A DNA stretch of 63,287 bases, taken from positions 384,907 through 448,193 of the forward strand of contig MESA01000034.1 in NCBI GenBank assembly GCA_001770775.1, read 5' to 3'. Source of the DNA: Burkholderiales bacterium RIFCSPHIGHO2_12_FULL_63_20 (GTDB lineage Bacteria > Pseudomonadota > Gammaproteobacteria > Burkholderiales > Burkholderiaceae_C). The notes beneath the pieces were generated by a model, which did no database searches, was not told the DNA's origin, and saw only the letters and a list, made by a program, of their open reading frames with translations. Below, one piece after another: positions 9,184-16,492 of this stretch; the first letter of the stretch is position 1; each line of letters begins with the position of its first letter. The position numbers and the translations under genes are program-made.

Positions 9184-11394
9184 ATGATGCGCATCCTGCA
9201 CCGCTGGCCCGGCCTGGTGCTGGCCGCCCTGCTCTTCGTGACCGCGCTGAGCGGCGCGGCCCTGTCGATCTTTCCGACACTGGAAGCCGTTCAAACGCCG
9301 CAGGCCGGTGCCACGCTGATGGTCGCCGAATTGGCCGCGCGGGTGCAGGCGAGCCATCCCGGCCTTGAACAGATCAAGCGCGCCCCCACGGGGCAGATCA
9401 GCGCCTGGTGGTTCGATGGCAGCCAACCCGGCTCGGCGGTCATCGACCCGGCCACCGGTCACGACGTGGCCTCCGCCGACCCGGACCCGGTACGGCGCTG
9501 GCTGACCACCTTGCACCGCTCGCTCTTCCTGGGCGATGGCGGACGGCTGACGGCCACCGCCGGCGCGCTGGCGATGCTGGTGCTGGCCCTATCGGGCGCG
9601 GTGCTGGTGGCGCGGCGCACGGGCGGCTGGCAGCGCTGGTTTGCGCGCCTGCGCGGCCCATTGGCTGGGCGGCTGCACACCGAGATCGCGCGTGTCGCGG
9701 TGCTGGGCCTGCTGCTGTCCTCGGTGACGGCGCTGTGGATGTCGGCCGAGACGTTCGAGATCGTCACGGTCGAAGCTGCGAGCCTGGAGCCACCCGCTCA
9801 GGTCAGTGGCCGAGGCGGCCTTGCGCTGGCCAAGATGGTCGCGCTGAACGCTACGCCGGTCGCGGAACTGCGCGAGCTGAGCTTTCCTGCGCCTGGCGAT
9901 CCGCAAGACCTTTTCACCCTCCGAACCGACCGGGGGATGGGTTATGTCGACCCAGGGACCGGCACCTTGCTGGCGTGGCAAGACCTGAGCTTCGGGCAGC
10001 ACCTGTCGGAGACGATCTACATGTTGCACTCCGGCCAGGGCGCGGCGGTGCTCGGGCTCATCCTGGGGCTGATGGCGCTGGGCGTTCCGGTGCTGGCCGT
10101 GACGGGTGTCCTGACCTGGCTGGCTGGGCAGCGCGCTCGCCCCCAACTGAAGGACAACGCACCGGCCGCGCAGGCCGAGACCGTGGTGCTGGTGGGCTCC
10201 GAAGGTGGCACCACCTGGGGCTTTGCCGCGACGCTGGCCAGCGCTTTGCGCGACGCGGGGCAGACGGTGCATGTGGCCCCGATGACCGGATTCGCACCTG
10301 CGCGCTATCGCAAGGCGCAACGCTTTCTGATCCTCGCGGCCACCTATGGCGAGGGCGATGCGCCTGCCTCGGCCAAGAGCTTCCTCAACCAGCTTCAAGC
10401 CCTGCGAGAGCCTCCCGCCGCGCCCATGGCGGTGCTGGGCTTTGGCGACCGCAGCTTCCCGGCCTTTTGTGCCTTTGCCGCAGCGGTGGACGGTGCCGCC
10501 CGTGCCAAGGGTTGGTCTGCACTGCTGCCCTTCGAGACCATCGATCGCCAGTCATCCCAGGACTTCGCCCGCTGGGGCCGCACCCTGGGACGCGTGCTGG
10601 GGATCGAGCTTGAACTCAGTCACCAGCCGGTTCTGCCTGCCACGCAGACGCTGACCCTGCTTGATCGCCGCGACTACGGCGCCGCGGTGCAGGTGCCGAT
10701 GGCGATCCTGCGCTTTGCCCTGCCGACGGCGTCGGTCTGGCAGCGCCTGACGGGTCAAGGCTTTGTGCGTTTCCAACCTGGCGACCTGCTGGGCATCCTG
10801 CCCGAAGGCTCAGCGGTCCCGCGCCTCTACTCCCTGGCTTCAGGATCAAAGGACGGCTTCATCGAGATCGTCGTGCGCCAGCACCCGAGTGGTCTGTCTT
10901 CAGGCCAACTGACGAGGCTGCAGCCCGGCCAGACGGTGCGTGGCTTCTTGCGTCGCCATCCAGGCTTCCATGTTGCGAGAGACCGTGCACCCCTGATCCT
11001 GATTGGTGCCGGCACAGGCGTGGGGCCCCTGGCAGGCTTCATCCGCCGCAATGAGCCGCACCGTCCAATCCACCTGTTCTTTGGGCTGCGCAACCCCGAC
11101 AGCGATTTTTTGTATCGTGAGGAGTTGTCGAGCTGGCAGGCCGAGGGCAAGCTGGTCCAACTGTCCCTCGCGGTTTCGCGCGGAGACGGTCCGCCTCGCC
11201 ATGTGCAGGATGCCCTTCGGCAGGAAGCGCCACAGGTCGCTGAGGCCATCCGCCAGGGGGCCAAGGTCATGGTCTGCGGGGGGCGTGAGATGGCGCGCGG
11301 CGTGAGCGAAGCGCTGACCGACATCCTCCAACCCACAGGGCTGACACCTGCCATGCTGAAAGCCGGAGACCGCTATGTCGAAGACGTCTACTGA
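9184..11394 (+). CDS. PepSY membrane / flavodoxin / FAD-NAD(P)H reductase fusion
   Basis: A 736-residue fusion. Residues 1-315 form a PepSY-associated membrane module with about four helices (near 8-30, 124-144, 168-188 and 286-314). Histidines sit at the helix ends (H6, H111, H165, H282) and could ligate heme. Residues about 333-475 are a flavodoxin domain (VVLVGSEGGTTWG, AATYGEGDAP). The last 260 residues are a ferredoxin-NADP reductase-like module: the FAD motif RLYSLASG, the pyrophosphate loop IGAGTGVGPLAGF, FFGLRNPDSDFLY and VMVCGGREMA. Together they can move electrons from cytoplasmic NAD(P)H through FAD and FMN to the membrane or periplasm. It may pass them to the DUF2271 or PepSY proteins upstream. 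It overlaps apbE by 20 bases. Confidence 0.88.
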   Translation: MMRILHRWPGLVLAALLFVTALSGAALSIFPTLEAVQTPQAGATLMVAELAARVQASHPGLEQIKRAPTGQISAWWFDGSQPGSAVIDPATGHDVASADPDPVRRWLTTLHRSLFLGDGGRLTATAGALAMLVLALSGAVLVARRTGGWQRWFARLRGPLAGRLHTEIARVAVLGLLLSSVTALWMSAETFEIVTVEAASLEPPAQVSGRGGLALAKMVALNATPVAELRELSFPAPGDPQDLFTLRTDRGMGYVDPGTGTLLAWQDLSFGQHLSETIYMLHSGQGAAVLGLILGLMALGVPVLAVTGVLTWLAGQRARPQLKDNAPAAQAETVVLVGSEGGTTWGFAATLASALRDAGQTVHVAPMTGFAPARYRKAQRFLILAATYGEGDAPASAKSFLNQLQALREPPAAPMAVLGFGDRSFPAFCAFAAAVDGAARAKGWSALLPFETIDRQSSQDFARWGRTLGRVLGIELELSHQPVLPATQTLTLLDRRDYGAAVQVPMAILRFALPTASVWQRLTGQGFVRFQPGDLLGILPEGSAVPRLYSLASGSKDGFIEIVVRQHPSGLSSGQLTRLQPGQTVRGFLRRHPGFHVARDRAPLILIGAGTGVGPLAGFIRRNEPHRPIHLFFGLRNPDSDFLYREELSSWQAEGKLVQLSLAVSRGDGPPRHVQDALRQEAPQVAEAIRQGAKVMVCGGREMARGVSEALTDILQPTGLTPAMLKAGDRYVEDVY

Positions 11395-12346
11395 GCCGAT
11401 CCGCCACGCTTTGAGTGGCCCCACCATGGGCACGCGCTGGTCTGCGCTGTTCTTCACCCCACCTGGGGTTGACCCTGGCCCGGTGCAGGCCGCGCTGCAG
11501 AAGGCGGTGGATGACGTGGATGCGCACATGTCCACCTGGAAGCCCGACAGCGATCTGATGCGCCTGAACCGAGCCCCGGTGGGTGAGCCGGTCGAGGTGC
11601 CGGCCGATCTGGCCCGCGTGCTGGCCCTGGGCCTGCGCATCGGCCGCGCCTCAGGCGGGGCCTTCGACATCGGCATGGGCGATGCCGTGCACGCCTGGGG
11701 CTTCGGCCCGGATGCCGCAGACGTGCAAGGCATCCGGGCCGCGATGGCCGCACCGCGCCGCCCGGCGCACGAGGTGCTGGAACTGCAAGGCACCCTGGTG
11801 CGCAAGCGGGGGCCGATCGCGCTCGACCTCAACGGCATCGCCAAGGGCTATGGCGTCGACCGGCTGGCGGAAACACTGCGCACCTTCGGCATTGAGGCAG
11901 CATTGGTCGGCATCGACGGCGAGATGCGCGCGCTGGGCCTGCGCCCCGATGGCGAGGCCTGGACGATCGCCGTCGAAGCGCCTGACACCGACCGCCGCGC
12001 GCCCCACGCCATCTTGAATCTGCAGGATGCCGCCGTCGCCACCTCCGGCGATTACCGGCATTGGGTGAGCGTGGAGGGGCGCCACCTGTCGCACACGATG
12101 GACCCGCAACGGGGTGCGCCCCTGCTGTCCTCGCCCGCTTCGGTCACCGTGATTGCCCCCACCTGTGTCGAGGCAGACGCCTGGGCCACCGCCCTCATGG
12201 TGGTCGGGCCCGAAGCCGGGGCGGTACTCGCAGCACGACAAGGGCTGAGTGCGCTGTTCCTGTTGCGCGATGAGGCGGGCGGCGTACGCTCCCAGGGCTG
12301 CGGGCACCTGTTTACCGATACGGCTTCAAGCCGTTCTGTCGACTGA
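11375..12346 (+). CDS. apbE: FAD:protein FMN transferase (ApbE)
   Basis: ApbE transfers FMN from FAD onto a Thr or Ser of target proteins. Family landmarks are all present in the 323 residues: GPTMGTRW near the N-terminus, SGGAFDIGMG, DLNGIAKGYGVDRL, the Gly-Asp core VGIDGEMRALG, SGDYRHWV, HTMDPQRGAPL and the metal-site region CVEADAWATALMV. GGAG (11364-11367) lies 7 bases before the ATG, which fixes the start inside the end of the reductase gene. No signal peptide or lipobox is visible, whereas many ApbE proteins are exported. The transferase therefore appears cytoplasmic, which is odd beside a secreted putative target. Confidence 0.92.
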   Translation: MSKTSTEPIRHALSGPTMGTRWSALFFTPPGVDPGPVQAALQKAVDDVDAHMSTWKPDSDLMRLNRAPVGEPVEVPADLARVLALGLRIGRASGGAFDIGMGDAVHAWGFGPDAADVQGIRAAMAAPRRPAHEVLELQGTLVRKRGPIALDLNGIAKGYGVDRLAETLRTFGIEAALVGIDGEMRALGLRPDGEAWTIAVEAPDTDRRAPHAILNLQDAAVATSGDYRHWVSVEGRHLSHTMDPQRGAPLLSSPASVTVIAPTCVEADAWATALMVVGPEAGAVLAARQGLSALFLLRDEAGGVRSQGCGHLFTDTASSRSVD

Positions 12347-12482
12347 ACTGAGGACAGCCCTGCGCCACGTCATGTCTCCCCGGTATCCCATGCCTCCGGC
12401 TACAGCATGACTCGTCAGGGTCACGGGTCCGTGATAAAAGCACAGACAGCTGTTCACCCACTCAATATTCAGGAGACGTGCC

Positions 12483-13580
12483 ATGTCAGCCATGATGAAA
12501 GCAGCAGTGTTTGTCGAACCCGGACGCATCGAGGTCATTGACAAGCGCATCCCCGACGTCGGCCCCAATGACGCGCTGATCCGCATCACCACGACCACCA
12601 TCTGCGGCACCGACGTCCACATCCTCAAGGGTGAATATCCGGTGGCCAAGGGCCTGACGATTGGCCACGAACCCGTAGGCGTGATCGAAAAGCTTGGCAG
12701 TGCCGTGCAGGGCTACACCGAAGGCCAGCGCGTCATCGCCGGTGCCATCTGCCCCAATTTCAACTCTTACGCGGCCCAAGATGGCGTGGCTTCGCAAGAC
12801 GGCAGCTACCTCGTCCCACAAGGCCTGTGCGGCTGCCACGGCTACAAGGCCACAGCCGGTTGGCGCTTCGGCAACCTGATCGACGGCACCCAGGCCGAGT
12901 ACGTGCTGGTGCCCGACGCCCAGGCCAACCTCGCCCCCATCCCCGATGGCCTCACCGATGAACAGGTTCTGATGTGTCCGGACATCATGTCCACCGGCTT
13001 CAAGGGCGCTGAAAACGCCAACATCCGCATCGGTGACACCGTCGTCGTGTTCGCCCAAGGCCCCATCGGCCTGTGTGCCACTGCCGGTGCTCGCCTGCTG
13101 GGCGCTTCCACCATCATCGCGGTCGATGGCAACGACCACCGCCTGGGCATCGCCAAGAAACTGGGCGCCGACCTCACGCTGAACTTCAAGAACTGCGATG
13201 TGGTCGATGAAATCATGAAGATCACCGGCGGGCGCGGCGCCGACTCGTCCATCGAGGCCCTGGGCACCCAACAGACGTTCGAGTCGGCCCTGCGCGTGCT
13301 CAAACCCGGCGGCACCCTTTCCAGCCTGGGCGTGTACTCCAGCGACCTGACGATCCCCCTGTCGGCCTTTGCCGCCGGCCTGGGCGATCACAAGATCAAC
13401 ACCGCCCTGTGCCCCGGTGGCAAGGAGCGCATGCGCCGCCTCATGAACGTGGTGGCGTCTGGCCGTATCGATCTGGGGGTGATGGTCACTCACCAATACA
13501 AGCTGGAAGACATCGTCGCAGCCTATGACCTGTTCGCCCATCAACGCGACGGCGTGCTGAAGATCGCCATCAAGCCGTGA
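12483..13580 (+). CDS. Zinc-dependent medium-chain alcohol dehydrogenase (secondary-alcohol type)
   Basis: A 365-residue medium-chain dehydrogenase. Catalytic zinc ligands are C41 (ICGTD), H62/E63 (GHEPVG) and D167 (CPDIMSTGF). The Asp in place of the second Cys is the hallmark of the Thermoanaerobacter/Clostridium beijerinckii secondary alcohol dehydrogenase clade, as is the LCPGGKERMRRLM motif near the C-terminus. The four-Cys structural zinc lobe is absent. The nucleotide fold is present (AQGPIGLCATAGARLLGAS). The strand-2 end reads IIAVDGNDHR, and the Asp there suggests NAD rather than NADP. It stands alone with a ribosome-binding site (AGGAG) before the ATG. The physiological alcohol is unknown. 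Confidence 0.88.
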   Translation: MSAMMKAAVFVEPGRIEVIDKRIPDVGPNDALIRITTTTICGTDVHILKGEYPVAKGLTIGHEPVGVIEKLGSAVQGYTEGQRVIAGAICPNFNSYAAQDGVASQDGSYLVPQGLCGCHGYKATAGWRFGNLIDGTQAEYVLVPDAQANLAPIPDGLTDEQVLMCPDIMSTGFKGAENANIRIGDTVVVFAQGPIGLCATAGARLLGASTIIAVDGNDHRLGIAKKLGADLTLNFKNCDVVDEIMKITGGRGADSSIEALGTQQTFESALRVLKPGGTLSSLGVYSSDLTIPLSAFAAGLGDHKINTALCPGGKERMRRLMNVVASGRIDLGVMVTHQYKLEDIVAAYDLFAHQRDGVLKIAIKP

Positions 13581-13586
13581 GGTTGT

Positions 13587-13621
13587 AAAAAAGCCCTCTG
13601 AAACCCAAAGTCTCAGAGGGC
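13587..13621 (-). terminator. Intrinsic terminator of the pilin gene
   Basis: A perfect 9-bp stem (GCCCTCTGA at 13593-13601, TCAGAGGGC at 13613-13621) with an 11-base loop is followed on the minus strand by six Ts (13592-13587). It lies 49 bases past the pilin stop and ends the leftward transcript. The same hairpin sits right after the convergent alcohol dehydrogenase but has no T-run in that direction. Confidence 0.85.
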
Positions 13622-13670
13622 GGATGGTGCGCCACACCTGCGGTGCACCGAATGCACCGCGGGTGATGGT

Positions 13671-14354
13671 TTAGCCGAGGTCGCGGCAAATGGTGTAGCT
13701 TTGCGCCTCGTTGTAAGCGGCGGCAGCGGCGCCCGGTGCTGCGTTGTTGGCACCTTGCGTGGCACGCAGCGTGCCGTTGTTGGGTTGACCATCGTCCAAC
13801 TGGACATCCAAGGCCGCAGCGGCCTTGCCCGGCACGCTGCCCAGACACGTCAGCAAGCGTGCTGCAGGACGGCCTTGCACGGCCACGTTGGTCACGCCAA
13901 GACGACCGCCCCAGGCATTGACCGGCAGAGCGTTGGCACCGACATCGCCAGGGTTTCCGGTGATGAAGCCGGAGGCGCGCAAGTGCTGGAAGAAAGCCGT
14001 GCCTTCAACGGCAGCACCCGTGAAAGTTTGTGCGGCGGTGATGGCCACCACGCCGTTGTTCGTTCCTGCCGTGATGCCAGCAGTGGCCCAGCTGCCGCCA
14101 CGTGCGGTCAGGGTTGCGATCGGGCCATCGTCACCCGGCAATTTGCGATAGCGGTCGAGATAGCTGTTGTACGCAGCAGAAATGCCATTCATGTCGTTGG
14201 CGGCATTCTTAACGCGACCGTTCTCGATCAACTCCTGGCCCTTGAGCACACCGCCCAGCAGCAGACCAATGATGACCAGAACGATGGCGATTTCCACCAG
14301 CGTGAAGCCCGACTGTGCTTTGCGGCTGGAAAGACGTGTGGGTAGTGATTTCAT
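13671..14354 (-). CDS. Type IV pilin, probable main subunit of the MSHA-like pilus
   Basis: A 227-residue prepilin. A short positively charged leader (MKSLPTRLSSRKAQSG) precedes the cleavage site G16/F17, then FTLVEIAIVLVIIGLL with Glu at mature position 5. The rest has the pattern of betaproteobacterial pilins: KGQELIENGRVKNAANDMN, then a Ser/Gly/Ala/Asn-rich globular head. Two cysteines (LLTCLG and the C-terminal TICRDLG) could close a disulfide loop. The start at 14354 has AGGAG upstream; a longer in-frame start at 14393 lacks one. It has its own upstream spacer and a strong terminator, unlike the overlapping assembly genes, which fits an abundantly expressed major subunit. That rank is an inference. 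Confidence 0.88.
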   Translation of the reverse strand: MKSLPTRLSSRKAQSGFTLVEIAIVLVIIGLLLGGVLKGQELIENGRVKNAANDMNGISAAYNSYLDRYRKLPGDDGPIATLTARGGSWATAGITAGTNNGVVAITAAQTFTGAAVEGTAFFQHLRASGFITGNPGDVGANALPVNAWGGRLGVTNVAVQGRPAARLLTCLGSVPGKAAAALDVQLDDGQPNNGTLRATQGANNAAPGAAAAAYNEAQSYTICRDLG

Positions 14355-14440
14355 GTGCGGCACTCCTGTGAACCAGACACCAGACAACCCCATTGGCTGC
14401 CTTTCAAATCATTGTGCAGAGACAAGGCCGCACGTCACAG

Positions 14441-15535
14441 TCAAATTTCTTGACGCTGCGGGGTGGACAGCGGCACAACGATGGAAAAAATCACACCTTG
14501 CGGTTCATCGCTGGCTTGCAGGTCACCTTGTGCGTCGCGCAGACTGCGTCGGGCCTGGTACAAACCCATGCCCGAACCCGTGGCCGATTTGAGTGGCTCG
14601 AATGCACGGCGTGGCCAAGGCGTGGCCAGCTTGGGGGTGTGCATGCGTGCGTGCAGCGCTCCGTCTTGCACTCTGCACTCGCAAGACATCGGGGCGATGG
14701 CGTGGCGTGCGATGCTGTCGCGTGCAATGTTCGAGAAAATGTTGTCGAGTGCTCGCTCCAGCGCCTCTGCCTGGGGGCCGTCCAGCGGCAAGGCTGGCAG
14801 GTTCGGTGCCCCTTGAGGGGCGTGAACATTCAAAGCCAGTCCAGCCAGTTCGGCGGCATTTTCCAGCAGGTGGCGCGCATCGGCCAGGGGGGTGCCTTTG
14901 GCCTGGGTTGCTGCGGGAGCTTCGGTGGCCGCCAGCAGTTTTTGCGCGCGCGCCTGCAGCAACGGTGCCTGGCGCTGCAGCCTTTGGGCCAAGCGTGGCA
15001 GCTGCTCGGCCGTGGCCGTGCTGAACTCTTCGGCCAGCAAACCCACCCACTGGGCCAGGTTGCGCATGTCGTGCTGCCAGTACAGTTGCACATGGGCACG
15101 CTGGGCCAAGGCCACCGCCACAGCCTGTGTTCGCTCGCGCATCCGTGACAACCACGTCTGTGCAAACACGTCCACCACGGCCAGTGTCAGCGCCCTCGCC
15201 TCATCGGTCCGTGCCACGTCCGCCCAACGCAATTCAATCTGGCAATCCGGCCCGGCATGCAGGGTCTGACAGGGCCAGTTGGCCTCCGTCGGTGGCCCCC
15301 AGTGACCGCTCACGGCATCACCAAACCACACACCGTCCCAGTCAATGCCTGCCACGCCTGCGCTCGCCAGAATCGGGTGCGCCTTTTCGGGCCATCGCAA
15401 AGGGTGCATGTCGGCTGGCAAGGCCAGTAACTCTGCAATGCAGCGGCGAATGCGCTGCCCGCGATGCCACACCGCCCATGCCGCCAGCAGCAGCATCAGG
15501 CCCACCGACACCAGCAACCAAGCCAGAAAACTCAT
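14441..15535 (-). CDS. Sensor histidine kinase (PrsK/Fis-regulator partner type)
   Basis: A 364-residue kinase with one N-terminal membrane helix (SFLAWLLVSVGLMLLLAAWA) and no obvious periplasmic domain. The H box is YWQHDMRNLAQWVGLL, of the HDxxN type seen in the PrsK-like group rather than the common HExRTP. The ATP-binding part is divergent, with an N-box-like ALDNIFSNIARDSI and a G box GSGMGLYQARRSL. The start at 15535 overlaps the response-regulator stop by 4 bases (ATGA); a longer upstream frame is only read-through of that gene's antisense. It sits inside the pilus locus just upstream of the pilin gene, so pilin or pilus expression is the likely output. Confidence 0.82.
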   Translation of the reverse strand: MSFLAWLLVSVGLMLLLAAWAVWHRGQRIRRCIAELLALPADMHPLRWPEKAHPILASAGVAGIDWDGVWFGDAVSGHWGPPTEANWPCQTLHAGPDCQIELRWADVARTDEARALTLAVVDVFAQTWLSRMRERTQAVAVALAQRAHVQLYWQHDMRNLAQWVGLLAEEFSTATAEQLPRLAQRLQRQAPLLQARAQKLLAATEAPAATQAKGTPLADARHLLENAAELAGLALNVHAPQGAPNLPALPLDGPQAEALERALDNIFSNIARDSIARHAIAPMSCECRVQDGALHARMHTPKLATPWPRRAFEPLKSATGSGMGLYQARRSLRDAQGDLQASDEPQGVIFSIVVPLSTPQRQEI

Positions 15536-16239
15536 GCCGATGCGTCCGGTTGGGTGTCGATGCCTGCAGAGCGCTGAATGCCGAATTTCTTCATGTGATA
15601 GTAGAGCTGCTCGCGCTCCAAACCCAGCGTGCGTGCAGCAGCCGTGACGTTGAATCCGTTGCAGCTGAGTACGTGGCGAATGAGCTGTTCGGCCACCTGA
15701 TCGCTGGCCTCGCGCACCCCTTCCGACAGCTGTGCCGACACGGACAGGTGCAATCGCCCCTGAGCCAGTAACTCCTGCTGACGCAGCGCAAACCACGCGG
15801 CTCTTTGCAGCGATTGGCGCAACACCGCCAACGCCACCGGCTTGGTTAGAAAGTCAAAAGCGCCCGCATGCACGGCCTGCTGGCCCACGGCCTTCTCGTT
15901 TTGCCCGGTCAGCACAATGGCGTGCATCAACGGCCACTGCGTCACCAATTGCGACAGCAGCAGCAAACCCTCATCAGGGCGACTGGGGCGCGGCGGCAGG
16001 CCCATGTCCAAAATGGCGACGCAGGCCTGCCCCTTGGGCACTTCGCGCTCCAGCGTCTGCAGTGCTTGCGTGCGGTCGTGCGCCACCAGCACGCGCCAGC
16101 CGTCTTCCTGCAACGATTGCGCAATCCAGTCCGACAAGATCGGGTCGTCCTCCACCCACAGCACCGGACAACGCCCCAGCTCGGGGTCGCCTGGCGCACC
16201 GCCCTCCATCAGCCCAGGTGTGTGCCTGTGTTCAGTCAT
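15532..16239 (-). CDS. Response regulator with receiver and Fis-type helix-turn-helix
   Basis: A 235-residue protein. The receiver domain has the acidic pair in VLWVEDDPIL, phospho-acceptor Asp in VAILDMGLPP, Thr in AIVLTGQNE and Lys in DFLTKPVAL. The C-terminus is a Fis-family DNA-binding helix-turn-helix (NVTAAARTLGLEREQLYYHM). There is no AAA+ sigma54-activating domain between them, so it should act like PrrA/RegA-type regulators rather than PilR. It starts 8 bases inside the end of the small membrane protein gene and overlaps the kinase. Its targets probably include this pilus locus. Confidence 0.85.
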   Translation of the reverse strand: MTEHRHTPGLMEGGAPGDPELGRCPVLWVEDDPILSDWIAQSLQEDGWRVLVAHDRTQALQTLEREVPKGQACVAILDMGLPPRPSRPDEGLLLLSQLVTQWPLMHAIVLTGQNEKAVGQQAVHAGAFDFLTKPVALAVLRQSLQRAAWFALRQQELLAQGRLHLSVSAQLSEGVREASDQVAEQLIRHVLSCNGFNVTAAARTLGLEREQLYYHMKKFGIQRSAGIDTQPDASA

Positions 16240-16492
16240 GGTGTCCCAGCAGCGCCGTCACCGTTGGGCCGATCGCCACGGCAAAGCCCACAAAAAGCAG
16301 CACAAAGCCGCCCACCACACGCAGCAGCAACCATTCACTTGGGGTCTCTGCAGGCACCGCCAGGCAGACGTAACCAACCAGCAGCAGCAACAGCCCCACC
16401 ATTTGCTGCATGCGTTTGCGTGCGGCGCGCGAGCGCAGCGAGCGGGCCTGTCTGTCACGCAGGTGTGACGAGTCGTCAAAGTCCGTGGGCAT
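16232..16492 (-). CDS. Small two-helix membrane protein of the pilus locus
   Basis: An 86-residue protein I do not recognise. The ATG at 16492 shares one base with the stop of the upstream pilin-like gene (TGATG), so it is translationally coupled. The N-terminal 35 residues are strongly basic (RDRQARSLRSRAARKR). Two hydrophobic stretches follow: MVGLLLLLVGYVCLAV and LLLRVVGGFVLLFVGFAVAI. The gene lies between a minor pilin-like gene and the response regulator and overlaps both, which argues that it is real and belongs to the same transcript. Confidence 0.65.
   Translation of the reverse strand: MPTDFDDSSHLRDRQARSLRSRAARKRMQQMVGLLLLLVGYVCLAVPAETPSEWLLLRVVGGFVLLFVGFAVAIGPTVTALLGHHD

Noticed and set aside
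11651-12307. Long antisense frames within apbE, mshN, ligA and dnaX
   Set aside because: They are GC-driven shadow frames opposite clear family proteins, rich in Arg/Ala/His/Pro, without starts or domains.
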